Source of the DNA: JAODBJ01 sp963782465
GTDB lineage: Bacteria; Actinomycetota; Acidimicrobiia; IMCC26256; PALSA-610
Reading direction: 5' to 3'
Assembly (NCBI GenBank): GCA_963782465.1
Contig: CAWAJR010000007.1
Coordinates: 248,001 to 312,000, forward strand
DNA: 64,000 bases
The notes beneath the pieces are model-generated. The model had not been told where the DNA came from. It saw only the letters and a program-made list of their open reading frames with translations, and searched no databases. The translations under genes and the position numbers were made by a program. Of this stretch, positions 41,702 through 49,648 are shown one piece after another; positions within the stretch are counted from its first letter, which is position 1, and each line of letters opens with the position of its first letter.

Positions 41702-43123
41702 ATGGGCGCGTCGGCAGCCATCGAAGATTGGGCCCGCGATCTCGCGACCGTGTTCGACGGCCGGGCGGTGATCCTGGCCGGCGGCCCCCTCGCCGGTTAC
41801 CCGTTACGCGTGCGTTCGCTCCGGGCGCTCGGCGCCCGCCGGTTCCTGTGCCTGGCCGGCGGGATGGGCACTGGCGAGATCCCCGAGGGTGACGACGTCG
41901 AGGTCGAGTTCGTCGACCTGGGCGGTGGTGGTGTGCTCGACGAATTTCGTGCCTGGGAACGTTTGAGCGAGACCCCGACCGCGGCCATCGCGGCCGCCAT
42001 CGAACGGTTCGATCCTCACGGCGAGGCCCTCCTGCTGTTCGCGCCGTTCCACGCGTCGACGCATTTCGGCTCGCGCCGTGCGTTCGGCGCGCGCCGCCCC
42101 GAGTGGGTGGCGCTCGAAGACAAGACCACGTGCGACGGGTTGTTCGACCGCGCCGGCGTCGCCCGCCCACCGTGCGCGGTGGTCGACGCCAACCGTGATG
42201 CGCTCGTGGCGGCGTCGGCGCGGCTCGATCGCGGCGACGGCACCGTGTGGGCGGGTGACGCGCGGCAGGGCTTCAACGGGGGCGCCGAGTGCGTGCGGTG
42301 GTTGCGGGCCGGCGCCGACGCCGCCGATGTCGAAGAAGCGACCCGGTTCTTCGTGTCGCATTGCGACCGCGTTCGCGTCGCGCCGTTCCTCGAAGGGATC
42401 CCGTGCAGCGTGCACGGCTTCGTGACCGCCGATGGCGTCGCGACCTTCCGCCCGGTCGAGTTGGTCACGTTGCGGCCGCCGGGCGGCAACCGCTTCCACT
42501 ATTCCGGGTGCGCCACCTACTGGGACCCTCCGGCTGCCGATCGGGCCGCGATGCGCGACGCGACCCGCCGGGTCGGCGAGGCACTGCGTCGCGAAGTCGA
42601 CTTTCGTGGCGCGTACACCGTCGACGGCGTGCTCGGCGCCGGCGGCTGGCAGCCGACCGAGTGCAACCCTCGCTACGGCGCCGCGCTCGGTTACGTGCGC
42701 ACGGCCTGTCCCGAGCTGCCGCTCGATCTCCTCCACCATCTCGTGATCGAGGACCTCGAGCCCCGCGACGCTCCCGGCGTGCGCGCCGCGGATCTCGAAG
42801 CCGCGGTGCTGGCGAACTGCGACGGTACGCGCTGGGGCGGTGGGTGGACGACCGTGACCCAGGTCTGGAACGCGACCGAATCGACACCGCTCGTGCGCAC
42901 CGGCGACGGTTTCGCCGAGGCCGGCGAAGAAACCGTGCCCGACGCGACCATGTTGCGCGGCCCATCCGGCTTGGGCGGGTTCGTGCGCGTCATCTTCGAT
43001 CCCGAACGTGTCGTGCCGGGGCCTTCGGTCGCGCCGATGGTCGCCGACGCCTTCGCGTTCGCCGATGCCCGCTTCGATGCCGGGATCGGTCCGCTCACCT
43101 CGCCGGTGGCGGTTCGGTCCTGA
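41702..43123 (+). CDS. ATP-grasp domain protein
   Basis: A 473-residue soluble protein. The N-terminal about 140 residues look like a pre-ATP-grasp domain (AVILAGGPLAGYPLRVRSLR). The ATP-grasp part carries RVRVAPFLEGIPCSVHGFV, then GAYTVDGVLGAGGWQPTECN and PRYGAALGYV, with Glu-x-Asn as the metal ligands. The family forms amide or ester bonds via an acyl phosphate, for example in peptide-like metabolites. No biosynthetic partner is adjacent, so the substrate is unknown. The start is the ATG at 41702. The last 29 bases overlap the HIBADH-like gene tail to tail. Confidence 0.75.
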   Translation: MGASAAIEDWARDLATVFDGRAVILAGGPLAGYPLRVRSLRALGARRFLCLAGGMGTGEIPEGDDVEVEFVDLGGGGVLDEFRAWERLSETPTAAIAAAIERFDPHGEALLLFAPFHASTHFGSRRAFGARRPEWVALEDKTTCDGLFDRAGVARPPCAVVDANRDALVAASARLDRGDGTVWAGDARQGFNGGAECVRWLRAGADAADVEEATRFFVSHCDRVRVAPFLEGIPCSVHGFVTADGVATFRPVELVTLRPPGGNRFHYSGCATYWDPPAADRAAMRDATRRVGEALRREVDFRGAYTVDGVLGAGGWQPTECNPRYGAALGYVRTACPELPLDLLHHLVIEDLEPRDAPGVRAADLEAAVLANCDGTRWGGGWTTVTQVWNATESTPLVRTGDGFAEAGEETVPDATMLRGPSGLGGFVRVIFDPERVVPGPSVAPMVADAFAFADARFDAGIGPLTSPVAVRS

Positions 43124-44002
43124 GACCGGCCAGCTGTTGCACGACCTTGCCGATGGCGGAGAAGTCTTCGCGCCCGTAGCCCGCGGTGGTTGCGGCCGAC
43201 AGCATCGGTCGGACAACACCGGCGCTGAGCGTCGGCGCACCGAGACGGGCCGCGTACGCGAGCACGAGGTCGACGTCCTTGGCCATCAGGTCGGTCATGA
43301 ACCCGGGTACCCATCCGTTCGAGGCCGGGCTGTCGGGGAGGACGCCGGGCACCGGGATCCTTGTGCGCAGCGCGACGCAGTCGCCCGTCGCGTGCGTGGC
43401 GACCTGGTGCAGCAACTTCAGGTCGACGCCGGATTTCTCGGCCAGCGCGCTCGCTTCGGCGACCGCGAGCATCTGCGCCGCGTAGATCAACTGGTTGCAC
43501 AGCTTCACGACCTGGCCGACGCCGGGGCCGCCCACGTGTACGAGCAAGCCGGTGAAGGGGTCGAGGGCCGGCCGGGCGCGGTCGAGCGTTTCGGTCGTGC
43601 CGCCGACCATCAACGTGAGCGTGCCGCGTTCGGCGCCGACCGTGCCGCCCGAAACAGGTGCATCGAGATAGCCGGCACCGGTCGCGGCAACCCGCTCGTG
43701 CTGCGCCCGTTCGACGTCGGGATCGATGGTCGACGTGTCGACGATGATCTTGCCCGGCGCGCACGCGGGTAACGCCACGTCGACGACTCCCGCGACATCG
43801 GCCGACGCGGGGACGCAGAGGATCGTGACCTCGCTGGCGGCGACGACGCCGAGTGCATCGCCGCCGTCGTTCGCGCCGAGTTCGACGGCGCGGTCGATCG
43901 GGCCCGGCTCCGCGACGCGACGGTCACGTCGTGCCCGGCGTCGACCAGGTGGCGCATCATCGGGAATCCCATGGCGCCGAGACCGATGAAGCCGATCCGC
44001 AC
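43095..44002 (-). CDS. 3-hydroxyisobutyrate dehydrogenase-family protein, frameshifted
   Basis: About 302 residues with one missing base near 43904-43908 (in a C-run). The N-terminus MRIGFIGLGAMGFPMMRHLV is the NAD(P)-binding G-x-G-x-x-G. DAPVSGGTVGAERGTLTLMV and GPGVGQVVKLCNQL, with catalytic Lys, follow, then YAARLGAPTLSA. The family oxidises beta-hydroxyacids such as 3-hydroxyisobutyrate, tartronate semialdehyde or sugar acids. The break lies between VTVASR and GPIDRAVELGA. It starts at the ATG 44002, divergent from the ThuA operon by 40 bases, which suggests a shared sugar-acid pathway. Confidence 0.85.
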
Positions 44003-44042
44003 GAGTTGACGCTAGCAGTCAACCTTCTTACCGTTCCCCGTC

Positions 44043-44741
44043 GTGGTGGGATCATGCTTGTTCGTCACGCAGGTGGCGCCGTACACGTCGGGGCCGGCCG
44101 GCGTGCACGGCGTGCTCGACCAGGCGGCCGTAGGTGTCGCGCAGGTCGCCGAGATGCACGGGCTGCGAGCGCAGCGCGTCGACGACGTGCGAGACATTCC
44201 CGCGGCCGACCTCGCGTCGGCGAGCGCGCTCGCGTTGTTCACCATCGGCGAAACACCGTGGAACGCCGGGCAGCGCACCACGATCGTCGACCGTCTGCGC
44301 GCCGGCGATCTCGCGGTGATCGCGATCCACTCCGCGACCGACGCGTGTTACGGGTGGCCGGAGTACGGCGCGCTCGTCGGCGCCCGTTTCGACGGGCACC
44401 CATGGACCCAGACCGTTGCGATCGACGTGCTCGACGGCACGCACCCCGCAACCGCGCACCTCGGTTCGAGCTGGCGCTGGCACGACGAGGTGTACCAGTT
44501 CCGCGACCTCCGGCCCGATGCGCACGTGCTGCTGCGAGTCGCCGGGGGCGAACTCGACCTCGGCGCCGAGGGCGCCGCGCAACCGGCGTTCGGTTACCCG
44601 CTCTCGTGGTGCTTCTCCGAAGGTGACGGGCGCGTCTTCTCCACCAGCCTCGGGCACTTCCCGCACACGTGGGAGACGCCCGCGTACCTGCAACACCTTT
44701 CGGGCGGGTTCGGGTGGGCGTTGCCGCAGGGTCGTGGCTGA
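44043..44741 (+). CDS. ThuA-like domain protein
   Basis: A 232-residue protein of the ThuA family (class I glutamine-amidotransferase-like fold linked to sugar use). It shows ALALFTIGETPWNAGQRTTI, AIHSATDACYGWPEYGALVG, FDGHPWTQ and, near the end, GRVFSTSLGHFPHTWETP, with the conserved His cluster. ThuA proteins occur with trehalose or keto-sugar catabolism, but their reaction is unclear. It starts at a GTG at 44043 (or 44046) and is the first gene of a three-gene operon: three bases to the hydrolase, then a four-base overlap to the RidA protein. Confidence 0.85.
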   Translation: MVGSCLFVTQVAPYTSGPAGVHGVLDQAAVGVAQVAEMHGLRAQRVDDVRDIPAADLASASALALFTIGETPWNAGQRTTIVDRLRAGDLAVIAIHSATDACYGWPEYGALVGARFDGHPWTQTVAIDVLDGTHPATAHLGSSWRWHDEVYQFRDLRPDAHVLLRVAGGELDLGAEGAAQPAFGYPLSWCFSEGDGRVFSTSLGHFPHTWETPAYLQHLSGGFGWALPQGRG

Positions 44742-44744
44742 CGC

Positions 44745-45740
44745 ATGGCACGCGAACGCAACTTGTCACCGTGGGCGTACTGGCGTCTCCGGCTCGAGGC
44801 GGCCGAACCGAGTGACCCATGCCCGGTCGATCGCCTCGACACCACGTTCGAATCGTGGCGCGGCCGGGCACGGAGCCGGCTCATCCACGCCCTCGGGTCG
44901 ATGCCCAGACCCGTCCCTCTCGACGTCGAAATCCTGGAATCGACCGACTGCGACGGGTACCGGCGCGACAAGATCGTGTTCGACACCGAGAAGACGATGT
45001 CGGTACCGGCCTACCTGCTCGTCCCGCACGAGCGCACCGAACCGGGGCCGGCGGTCCTCGCGGTCCACGGGCACGGGCCGGGCAAGTCGGTCGTCGTCGG
45101 CCTCGAGGGCGAAGGCCAGGACTATGCGCACACGCTGGCGTCGCGCGGGTTCGTCGTGCTCGCTCCCGACCTCCGCTGCTTCGGCGAGCGCTCGGATTGG
45201 GTACCCGAAGACAAGTACGAGTGCGACTGGAACCTCGTCTGCGCGACCCTCGCCGGCGAGAACCCGCTCGCGCAGAACCTTTTCGACATGCAACGCGGCC
45301 TCGACGTGTTGGCCGCGCACCCGCTCGTCGACGGCACGCGGCTCGGCGCGGCCGGCTTCTCGTACGGCGCGACGATCACGTTGTTCCTCGCCGCGATCGA
45401 CCCCCGGGTGCGCGCGGCCGTGGTTTCCGGCTACCTGTCGTCGTGGCGGGAAGCGCACACGGTGCCGTGGAACATGTGTGGTTCGCAGGTGTTCGGCGGG
45501 ATGCTCGACACGTTCGAACATCTCGACATCGCGTCGCTCGTCGCGCCGCGCGCGCTGTTCGTCGAGAGCGGCGTCGACGACGTCATCTTCCCGATCGGCG
45601 CGGCGCGCGCCACCGTCGACGCGTTGACGCATGTCTATGCGTTCCTCGATGCACCCGAGCGCCTGGCCCATCACGTCCACGACGGCGAGCACCAATGGGA
45701 CGGTGCCGGCGTCGCCGAGTTCCTGGAGCAATCGTTGTGA
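44745..45740 (+). CDS. Alpha/beta hydrolase (dienelactone-hydrolase/acetyl-xylan-esterase-like)
   Basis: A 331-residue hydrolase. The oxyanion element is VLAVHGHGPGK. The nucleophile elbow GAAGFSYGATITL places Ser near residue 207, the acid is in ESGVDDVIFP, and the His in HDGEHQWDG. The long N-terminal region (about 1-100) resembles the acetyl-xylan-esterase/Abhydrolase_7 group, which removes acyl groups from carbohydrates. Being in an operon with ThuA suggests a sugar-ester substrate. It begins with the ATG at 44745, three bases after the ThuA stop. Confidence 0.85.
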   Translation: MARERNLSPWAYWRLRLEAAEPSDPCPVDRLDTTFESWRGRARSRLIHALGSMPRPVPLDVEILESTDCDGYRRDKIVFDTEKTMSVPAYLLVPHERTEPGPAVLAVHGHGPGKSVVVGLEGEGQDYAHTLASRGFVVLAPDLRCFGERSDWVPEDKYECDWNLVCATLAGENPLAQNLFDMQRGLDVLAAHPLVDGTRLGAAGFSYGATITLFLAAIDPRVRAAVVSGYLSSWREAHTVPWNMCGSQVFGGMLDTFEHLDIASLVAPRALFVESGVDDVIFPIGAARATVDALTHVYAFLDAPERLAHHVHDGEHQWDGAGVAEFLEQSL

Positions 45741-46198
45741 GCCACGAACAGCGCCTGGCCGCGAGCGGTCTCGTGCTCCCCGGCCCGTTCTTCCCCCACG
45801 ACCCGCTCGACGGGATGGTGACGCACGGCGGGCGCGCCCGTACGTCGGGCCAGCTCCCGCGCGACGCCGGCGGCCAGCTCGTCAACCCCGGCCTCCTCGG
45901 CGACGACCTCACGCCGGAGCAGGGCGCGGAGGCGGCCCGCTGGTGCGCCCTCAACGCGGTCTCGACGTTGCGTTCCGTGCTCGGTTCGCTCGACCGCATC
46001 GAGCGGGTCCTCACCGTGATCGGCTTCGTCGCGTGCGTGCCCCGTTTCGCGGCGCAACCCGCGGTGGTCGACGGTGCCAGCCGCCTGCTCACCGAGGTGT
46101 TCGGCGATGCCGGCCGCCACTCGCGCTCGGCGATCGGCGTCGCTGCCCTGCCCCGCGGTTCGTCGGTCGAGGTGGAAGTCGAGGTCGCGCTCGCCTGA
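45737..46198 (+). CDS. RidA/YjgF-family protein
   Basis: A 153-residue protein with the chorismate-mutase-like trimeric fold of RidA relatives. RTSGQLPRDAGGQLVNPG leads the fold; DRIERVLTVIGFVACVPRF and HSRSAIGVAALPRGSSVEVE are the usual family segments. The invariant Arg of true enamine deaminases appears replaced (FVACVPRF), so it may belong to a RidA subgroup without that activity. The GTG at 45737 overlaps the hydrolase stop (GTGA), showing translational coupling. A 46-bp palindrome follows 11 bases after its stop. Confidence 0.85.
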   Translation: MSHEQRLAASGLVLPGPFFPHDPLDGMVTHGGRARTSGQLPRDAGGQLVNPGLLGDDLTPEQGAEAARWCALNAVSTLRSVLGSLDRIERVLTVIGFVACVPRFAAQPAVVDGASRLLTEVFGDAGRHSRSAIGVAALPRGSSVEVEVEVALA

Positions 46199-46209
46199 AA
46201 CACCGGCCG

Positions 46210-46255
46210 GGTTGTGTCGTTTGTACCCCCAGGCGGGGGGACAAACGACACAACC
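46210..46255. repeat. 46-bp palindromic repeat, copy 1
   Basis: Left arm GGTTGTGTCGTTTGT and right arm ACAAACGACACAACC pair perfectly (15 bp). Inside them a C-run and a G-run pair again around a four-base loop. It lies 11 bases after the RidA stop. Copies of the same length and design occur at 53523 and 61314. Confidence 0.8.
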
Positions 46256-46371
46256 GAGGATGGGGGGCGGTGGAATAAGGCGGATGCCCAATGCGCCGGG
46301 CCCTGCCTTAGGCCGATGGTGGACCTTGCACGAAGGGGAGCACGACCGAGCCCCGAAGGGAGGGCACCACC

Positions 46372-46515
46372 ATGAACGGCTTCCATCCGGACCTCGTCCA
46401 CCAGCAGGCACACTTCGAGCAGGCCGACCTCCGCCGGGCCGCGGGGCGGCGGCGGGCCGGGCGGCCGAACCGCGTGCCGCTCCGGCACTGGTTCACCAGC
46501 GTGTTCGTCCGCTGA
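46372..46515 (+). CDS. Putative 47-residue basic peptide
   Basis: GAAGGGAGGG sits nine bases before an ATG at 46372, a far better ribosome site than most genes here have. The 47 residues (MNGFHPDLVHQQAHFEQADL, then an Arg-rich middle, then PLRHWFTSVFVR) resemble short actinobacterial proteins of unknown role. It ends 59 bases before the large AAA-LuxR regulator and could be a leader peptide for it. The gene is short, so evidence is limited to start site, frame and composition. Confidence 0.5.
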   Translation: MNGFHPDLVHQQAHFEQADLRRAAGRRRAGRPNRVPLRHWFTSVFVR

Positions 46516-46574
46516 CCGGCACCGCCGTCGGCTTGGCGCAATTCGAACGACCGCAGCCCGCCGCGGGTGCCACC

Positions 46575-49500
46575 ATGGCACCCGTGGCCGCTCGCGTTTC
46601 CAGTCCCCGTTTCATCGGCCGAGCGAACCAGCTCGCGCGCCTCCTGGCGGTCTACGAGAACGCGGCCGACGAGCGCGCGTCGACGGTGCTGGTCGCCGGT
46701 GAAGCCGGCGTGGGCAAGACCCGGCTCGTCGGCGAGTTCGTCGAGCAGGTGCGGGCGAGCGGCGGCATCGCGATCGTCGGTGGGTGCCTCGAACTGGTCG
46801 ATCGGGCGTTGCCGTTCGGCCCGGTGATCGAAGCGCTGCGCCAACTCCACCGTCAGCTCGGCGACGCGACCCTCACCGAGGTTCTCGGCCCCACGCTGCC
46901 CGAACTCGCCCGGCTGCTCCCGGAGTTCGCGTCGGTGAACGATCCTCCTTCGGACGACGTCGACTCGCCGAGCGCGCGCCTGTTCGAACACCTGCTCGCC
47001 GCGCTCGAACGGCTCGGCGACCGGGTGCCGATCGTGCTCGTGTTCGAAGACCTTCACTGGGCCGACCGCTCGACACGCGAACTCCTCCTGTTCCTCGCGC
47101 GCAACCTACGTGTCGGCCGCGCCCTCATCGTCGGGACCTACCGCAGCGATGACCTGAACCGCCGTCATCCGCTGCGCCCGGTACTCGCCGAACTCGAACG
47201 TTCCGGTGTCGAACGGATCGATGTCGCCCGTTTCACCCTCGGCGAAGTGCGCGAGCAGCTCGCCGCCATCCTGGGTGGTGAGCCCGCCACCGACGTCGTG
47301 AGCGAGATCCACCGTCGCTCCGACGGCAACGCCTTCTTCGCCGAGGAACTTCTCGCCGCGTCGGGCGACGCCGGCGGCGAGTTGTGCGTGTCGTCGACGC
47401 TGCGCGACGTGCTGCTCGCGCGGCTCGACGTCCTCTCCGAAACCGCGCAACACGTGCTGCGGATCGCCGCGGTGATCGGCCGGAGGTTCGACCACCGGTT
47501 GCTCGTCGCGCTGGCCGACCAGCCGGAACCGGTGCTGCTCGACGGGCTTCGCGAGGCGGTCGCGCACCAGGTGCTGCTCACCGATCCCGACGGGCTCACC
47601 TACCAGTTCCGGCATGCACTCGTGCAGGAGGTCGTGTACGACGACCTGTTGCCGGGGGAGCGGGTCAGCCTGCACGCGCGGCTCGCGCACCTCCTCACCG
47701 ACGAGCCGTCGATGTTCCAAGGTTCGCCGGCCGCGCTCGCGAGCGAGCTGGCGTGGAATTGGTACGCGGCGCACGATCAGCGGCGCGCGCTCGGTACCGC
47801 GTTCGAGGCCGCGCGCCTCGCCGAGCAGATGTACGCGTACCCCGAAGCGCTGGCTCACACCGAACGGGTGCTCGAACTGTGGTCGCAGGTACCCGACGCG
47901 CAGGCGCTCACCGAGATCGATCTCGTCGACGTGATGCGGTACGCGGCGCGGGTGGCGGAGCTCGGCGGCGACACCGACCGCGCGCTTGCCATCGTGCGCC
48001 AGGCCCGTCCCCTTGTCGACGACGACGCCGATCCGGTGCGGGCCGGCCTGTTGCGTGAACGCGAAGCGCGCTGCCTCTGGATGCTCGGCCATCCCGCCGA
48101 AGGGTTGTTGCCGCTCAACCACGAAGCGGTGCGGTTGGTGCCGCCGGAACCGCCGAGCGAGGCGCGCGCACACGTGCTCGCCGCGTTGGGGCAGCAGTTG
48201 ATGCTCGCCGGCCGCAATCACGACGCGATCGACTGGTGCGAGCAGGCGATCGCGGTCGCGGAGGAAGTCGGCGCGCGGGTGGTGGAGAGCCACGCCCGCA
48301 ACTCGCTCGGCAGCGCCCTCGGGAACCTCGGCGACACCGAGGCGGGCCTCGCCCAGCTACAGGTCGCGCGGGTGCTCGCGACAGCAACCCATTCGTGGGG
48401 CGACGTCGCGCGGGTCAGCGTGAACGAGGGCGGTGCGCTCCAGAACGGCGGCCGCCACGAAGAGGCGGTCGCGGTGTCGATGAGCGGGGCGGAGGAAGCG
48501 CGGCGGCACGGCCTCGATCGGTCGTACGGGTCGTTCATCCGGCTCAACGCGGCCACGTCGTTGTGGCAGCTCGGCCGGTGGGACGAGCTCGAGGAGCAAC
48601 TGCGCGAGGTCGACGCGATCGCGCCCGGTGGTATCGACGTGCGGCGCTTGTGCGAGGAGTGGGCGATGCTGCTCGCCGGGCGGGGCCGGTTCGACGAGGC
48701 CGCGGCCTACCTCGAGCGCGCGCAGGCGCTGCCGGGCGCGAAGAACTCGTTCGACCATGGCATCGGCCTGGCCGGGCCGGTCGCCTTCCTGCACCAATGG
48801 CGGGGCGAGCCCGAACGGGTGCGTACCGCGATCGCCGAGACCGTCGACCTGTACTTCTCCGACCCGCACGCCACGGTCAGGGGCTGCTCGGACTGGGCCG
48901 AATCGCTGTACGCGTACGGCCTGGCGGCCGAAGCCGACCTCGCCGAACGGGCGCGCGTGCGCGGCGACGCGGCCGCGGACCAGGAGGCGGTCTCGAAGGC
49001 GGTCGAGTTGCGGGAATCGATGGAAAAGGTGCAGAGCCGGTTCTCGGAGATGGTCACCGGGCCGTACGACCAGCGTGTCTACCGCCTTCAAGCCGACGCG
49101 GAGCTGTCGCGCGCCATGGCGCGCCCCGACCCGGCGGTGTGGCAGCTCGTCGGCGATACGTGGCTGAGCACGATGCGCCTCCCGAACGGCGGGTACGCGC
49201 GCTGGCGCGAAGCCCAAGCCCGGATGCAGGCCGGCGAGGGTGCCGCCGCGGCGAAGCCGTCGCTCGTCGATGCGCACACGATTGCGTCGCGGGTCGGGTT
49301 CGTGCCGCTCCTCGCGGCAGTCGAAGACCTCGCGCGGCGGGCGCGGATCGAGGTCGGGGAGAAGGCGGCCGAGCCGGTCTCGGCCCTCGAACGGCTCGGC
49401 CTGACGAACCGGGAGCGCGAGGTGCTCGACCTCGTCGCGGCCGGTTCGACGAACCGGCAGATCGCCGACGCGCTGTTCATCAGCACCAAGACCGCGAGCG

Positions 49501-49601
49501 TCCACGTGTCGAACATCCTCGCGAAGCTCGGTGTCGCGAATCGCGGGGAAGCGGCTGCCCGTGCCCGCGAGCTCGGGATCGAACAGGCGGCCGCCCGGTA
49601 G
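46575..49601 (+). CDS. AAA-ATPase LuxR-family transcriptional regulator (MalT-like/LAL)
   Basis: A 1008-residue STAND-type regulator. The N-terminal AAA domain has Walker A GEAGVGKTRLV (about 40) and Walker B VLVFEDLHWAD (about 160). A winged-helix-like region follows, then a long array of TPR-type helical repeats (about 400-900; AARVAELGGDTDRALAIVRQ and many others). The C-terminal LuxR helix-turn-helix is LTNREREVLDLVAAGSTNRQ (about 940). Ligand and ATP binding would control DNA binding. The ATG at 46575 leads directly into the AAA domain. The GH4 operon starts 47 bases downstream, so it is the most likely target. Confidence 0.9.
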   Translation: MAPVAARVSSPRFIGRANQLARLLAVYENAADERASTVLVAGEAGVGKTRLVGEFVEQVRASGGIAIVGGCLELVDRALPFGPVIEALRQLHRQLGDATLTEVLGPTLPELARLLPEFASVNDPPSDDVDSPSARLFEHLLAALERLGDRVPIVLVFEDLHWADRSTRELLLFLARNLRVGRALIVGTYRSDDLNRRHPLRPVLAELERSGVERIDVARFTLGEVREQLAAILGGEPATDVVSEIHRRSDGNAFFAEELLAASGDAGGELCVSSTLRDVLLARLDVLSETAQHVLRIAAVIGRRFDHRLLVALADQPEPVLLDGLREAVAHQVLLTDPDGLTYQFRHALVQEVVYDDLLPGERVSLHARLAHLLTDEPSMFQGSPAALASELAWNWYAAHDQRRALGTAFEAARLAEQMYAYPEALAHTERVLELWSQVPDAQALTEIDLVDVMRYAARVAELGGDTDRALAIVRQARPLVDDDADPVRAGLLREREARCLWMLGHPAEGLLPLNHEAVRLVPPEPPSEARAHVLAALGQQLMLAGRNHDAIDWCEQAIAVAEEVGARVVESHARNSLGSALGNLGDTEAGLAQLQVARVLATATHSWGDVARVSVNEGGALQNGGRHEEAVAVSMSGAEEARRHGLDRSYGSFIRLNAATSLWQLGRWDELEEQLREVDAIAPGGIDVRRLCEEWAMLLAGRGRFDEAAAYLERAQALPGAKNSFDHGIGLAGPVAFLHQWRGEPERVRTAIAETVDLYFSDPHATVRGCSDWAESLYAYGLAAEADLAERARVRGDAAADQEAVSKAVELRESMEKVQSRFSEMVTGPYDQRVYRLQADAELSRAMARPDPAVWQLVGDTWLSTMRLPNGGYARWREAQARMQAGEGAAAAKPSLVDAHTIASRVGFVPLLAAVEDLARRARIEVGEKAAEPVSALERLGLTNREREVLDLVAAGSTNRQIADALFISTKTASVHVSNILAKLGVANRGEAAARARELGIEQAAAR

Positions 49602-49611
49602 CCTGTCGAGC

Positions 49612-49627
49612 CTGACACCGACGTCAG
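49612..49627. promoter_or_regulatory. Dyad CTGAC-N6-GTCAG, copy 2
   Basis: CTGACACCGACGTCAG, 22 bases before the GH4 start. It matches the dyad at 36977-36992 in 14 of 16 bases. It may be an operator shared by two lipid or sugar regulons, or a promoter element. Confidence 0.45.
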
Positions 49628-49648
49628 TTATCTTCCCCGGGGGGCACG

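Noticed and set aside
46074..46574. A longer N-terminus for the AAA-LuxR protein
   Set aside because: The extra 167 codons overlap the RidA gene, the 46-bp palindrome and the small ORF, and have no conserved composition.
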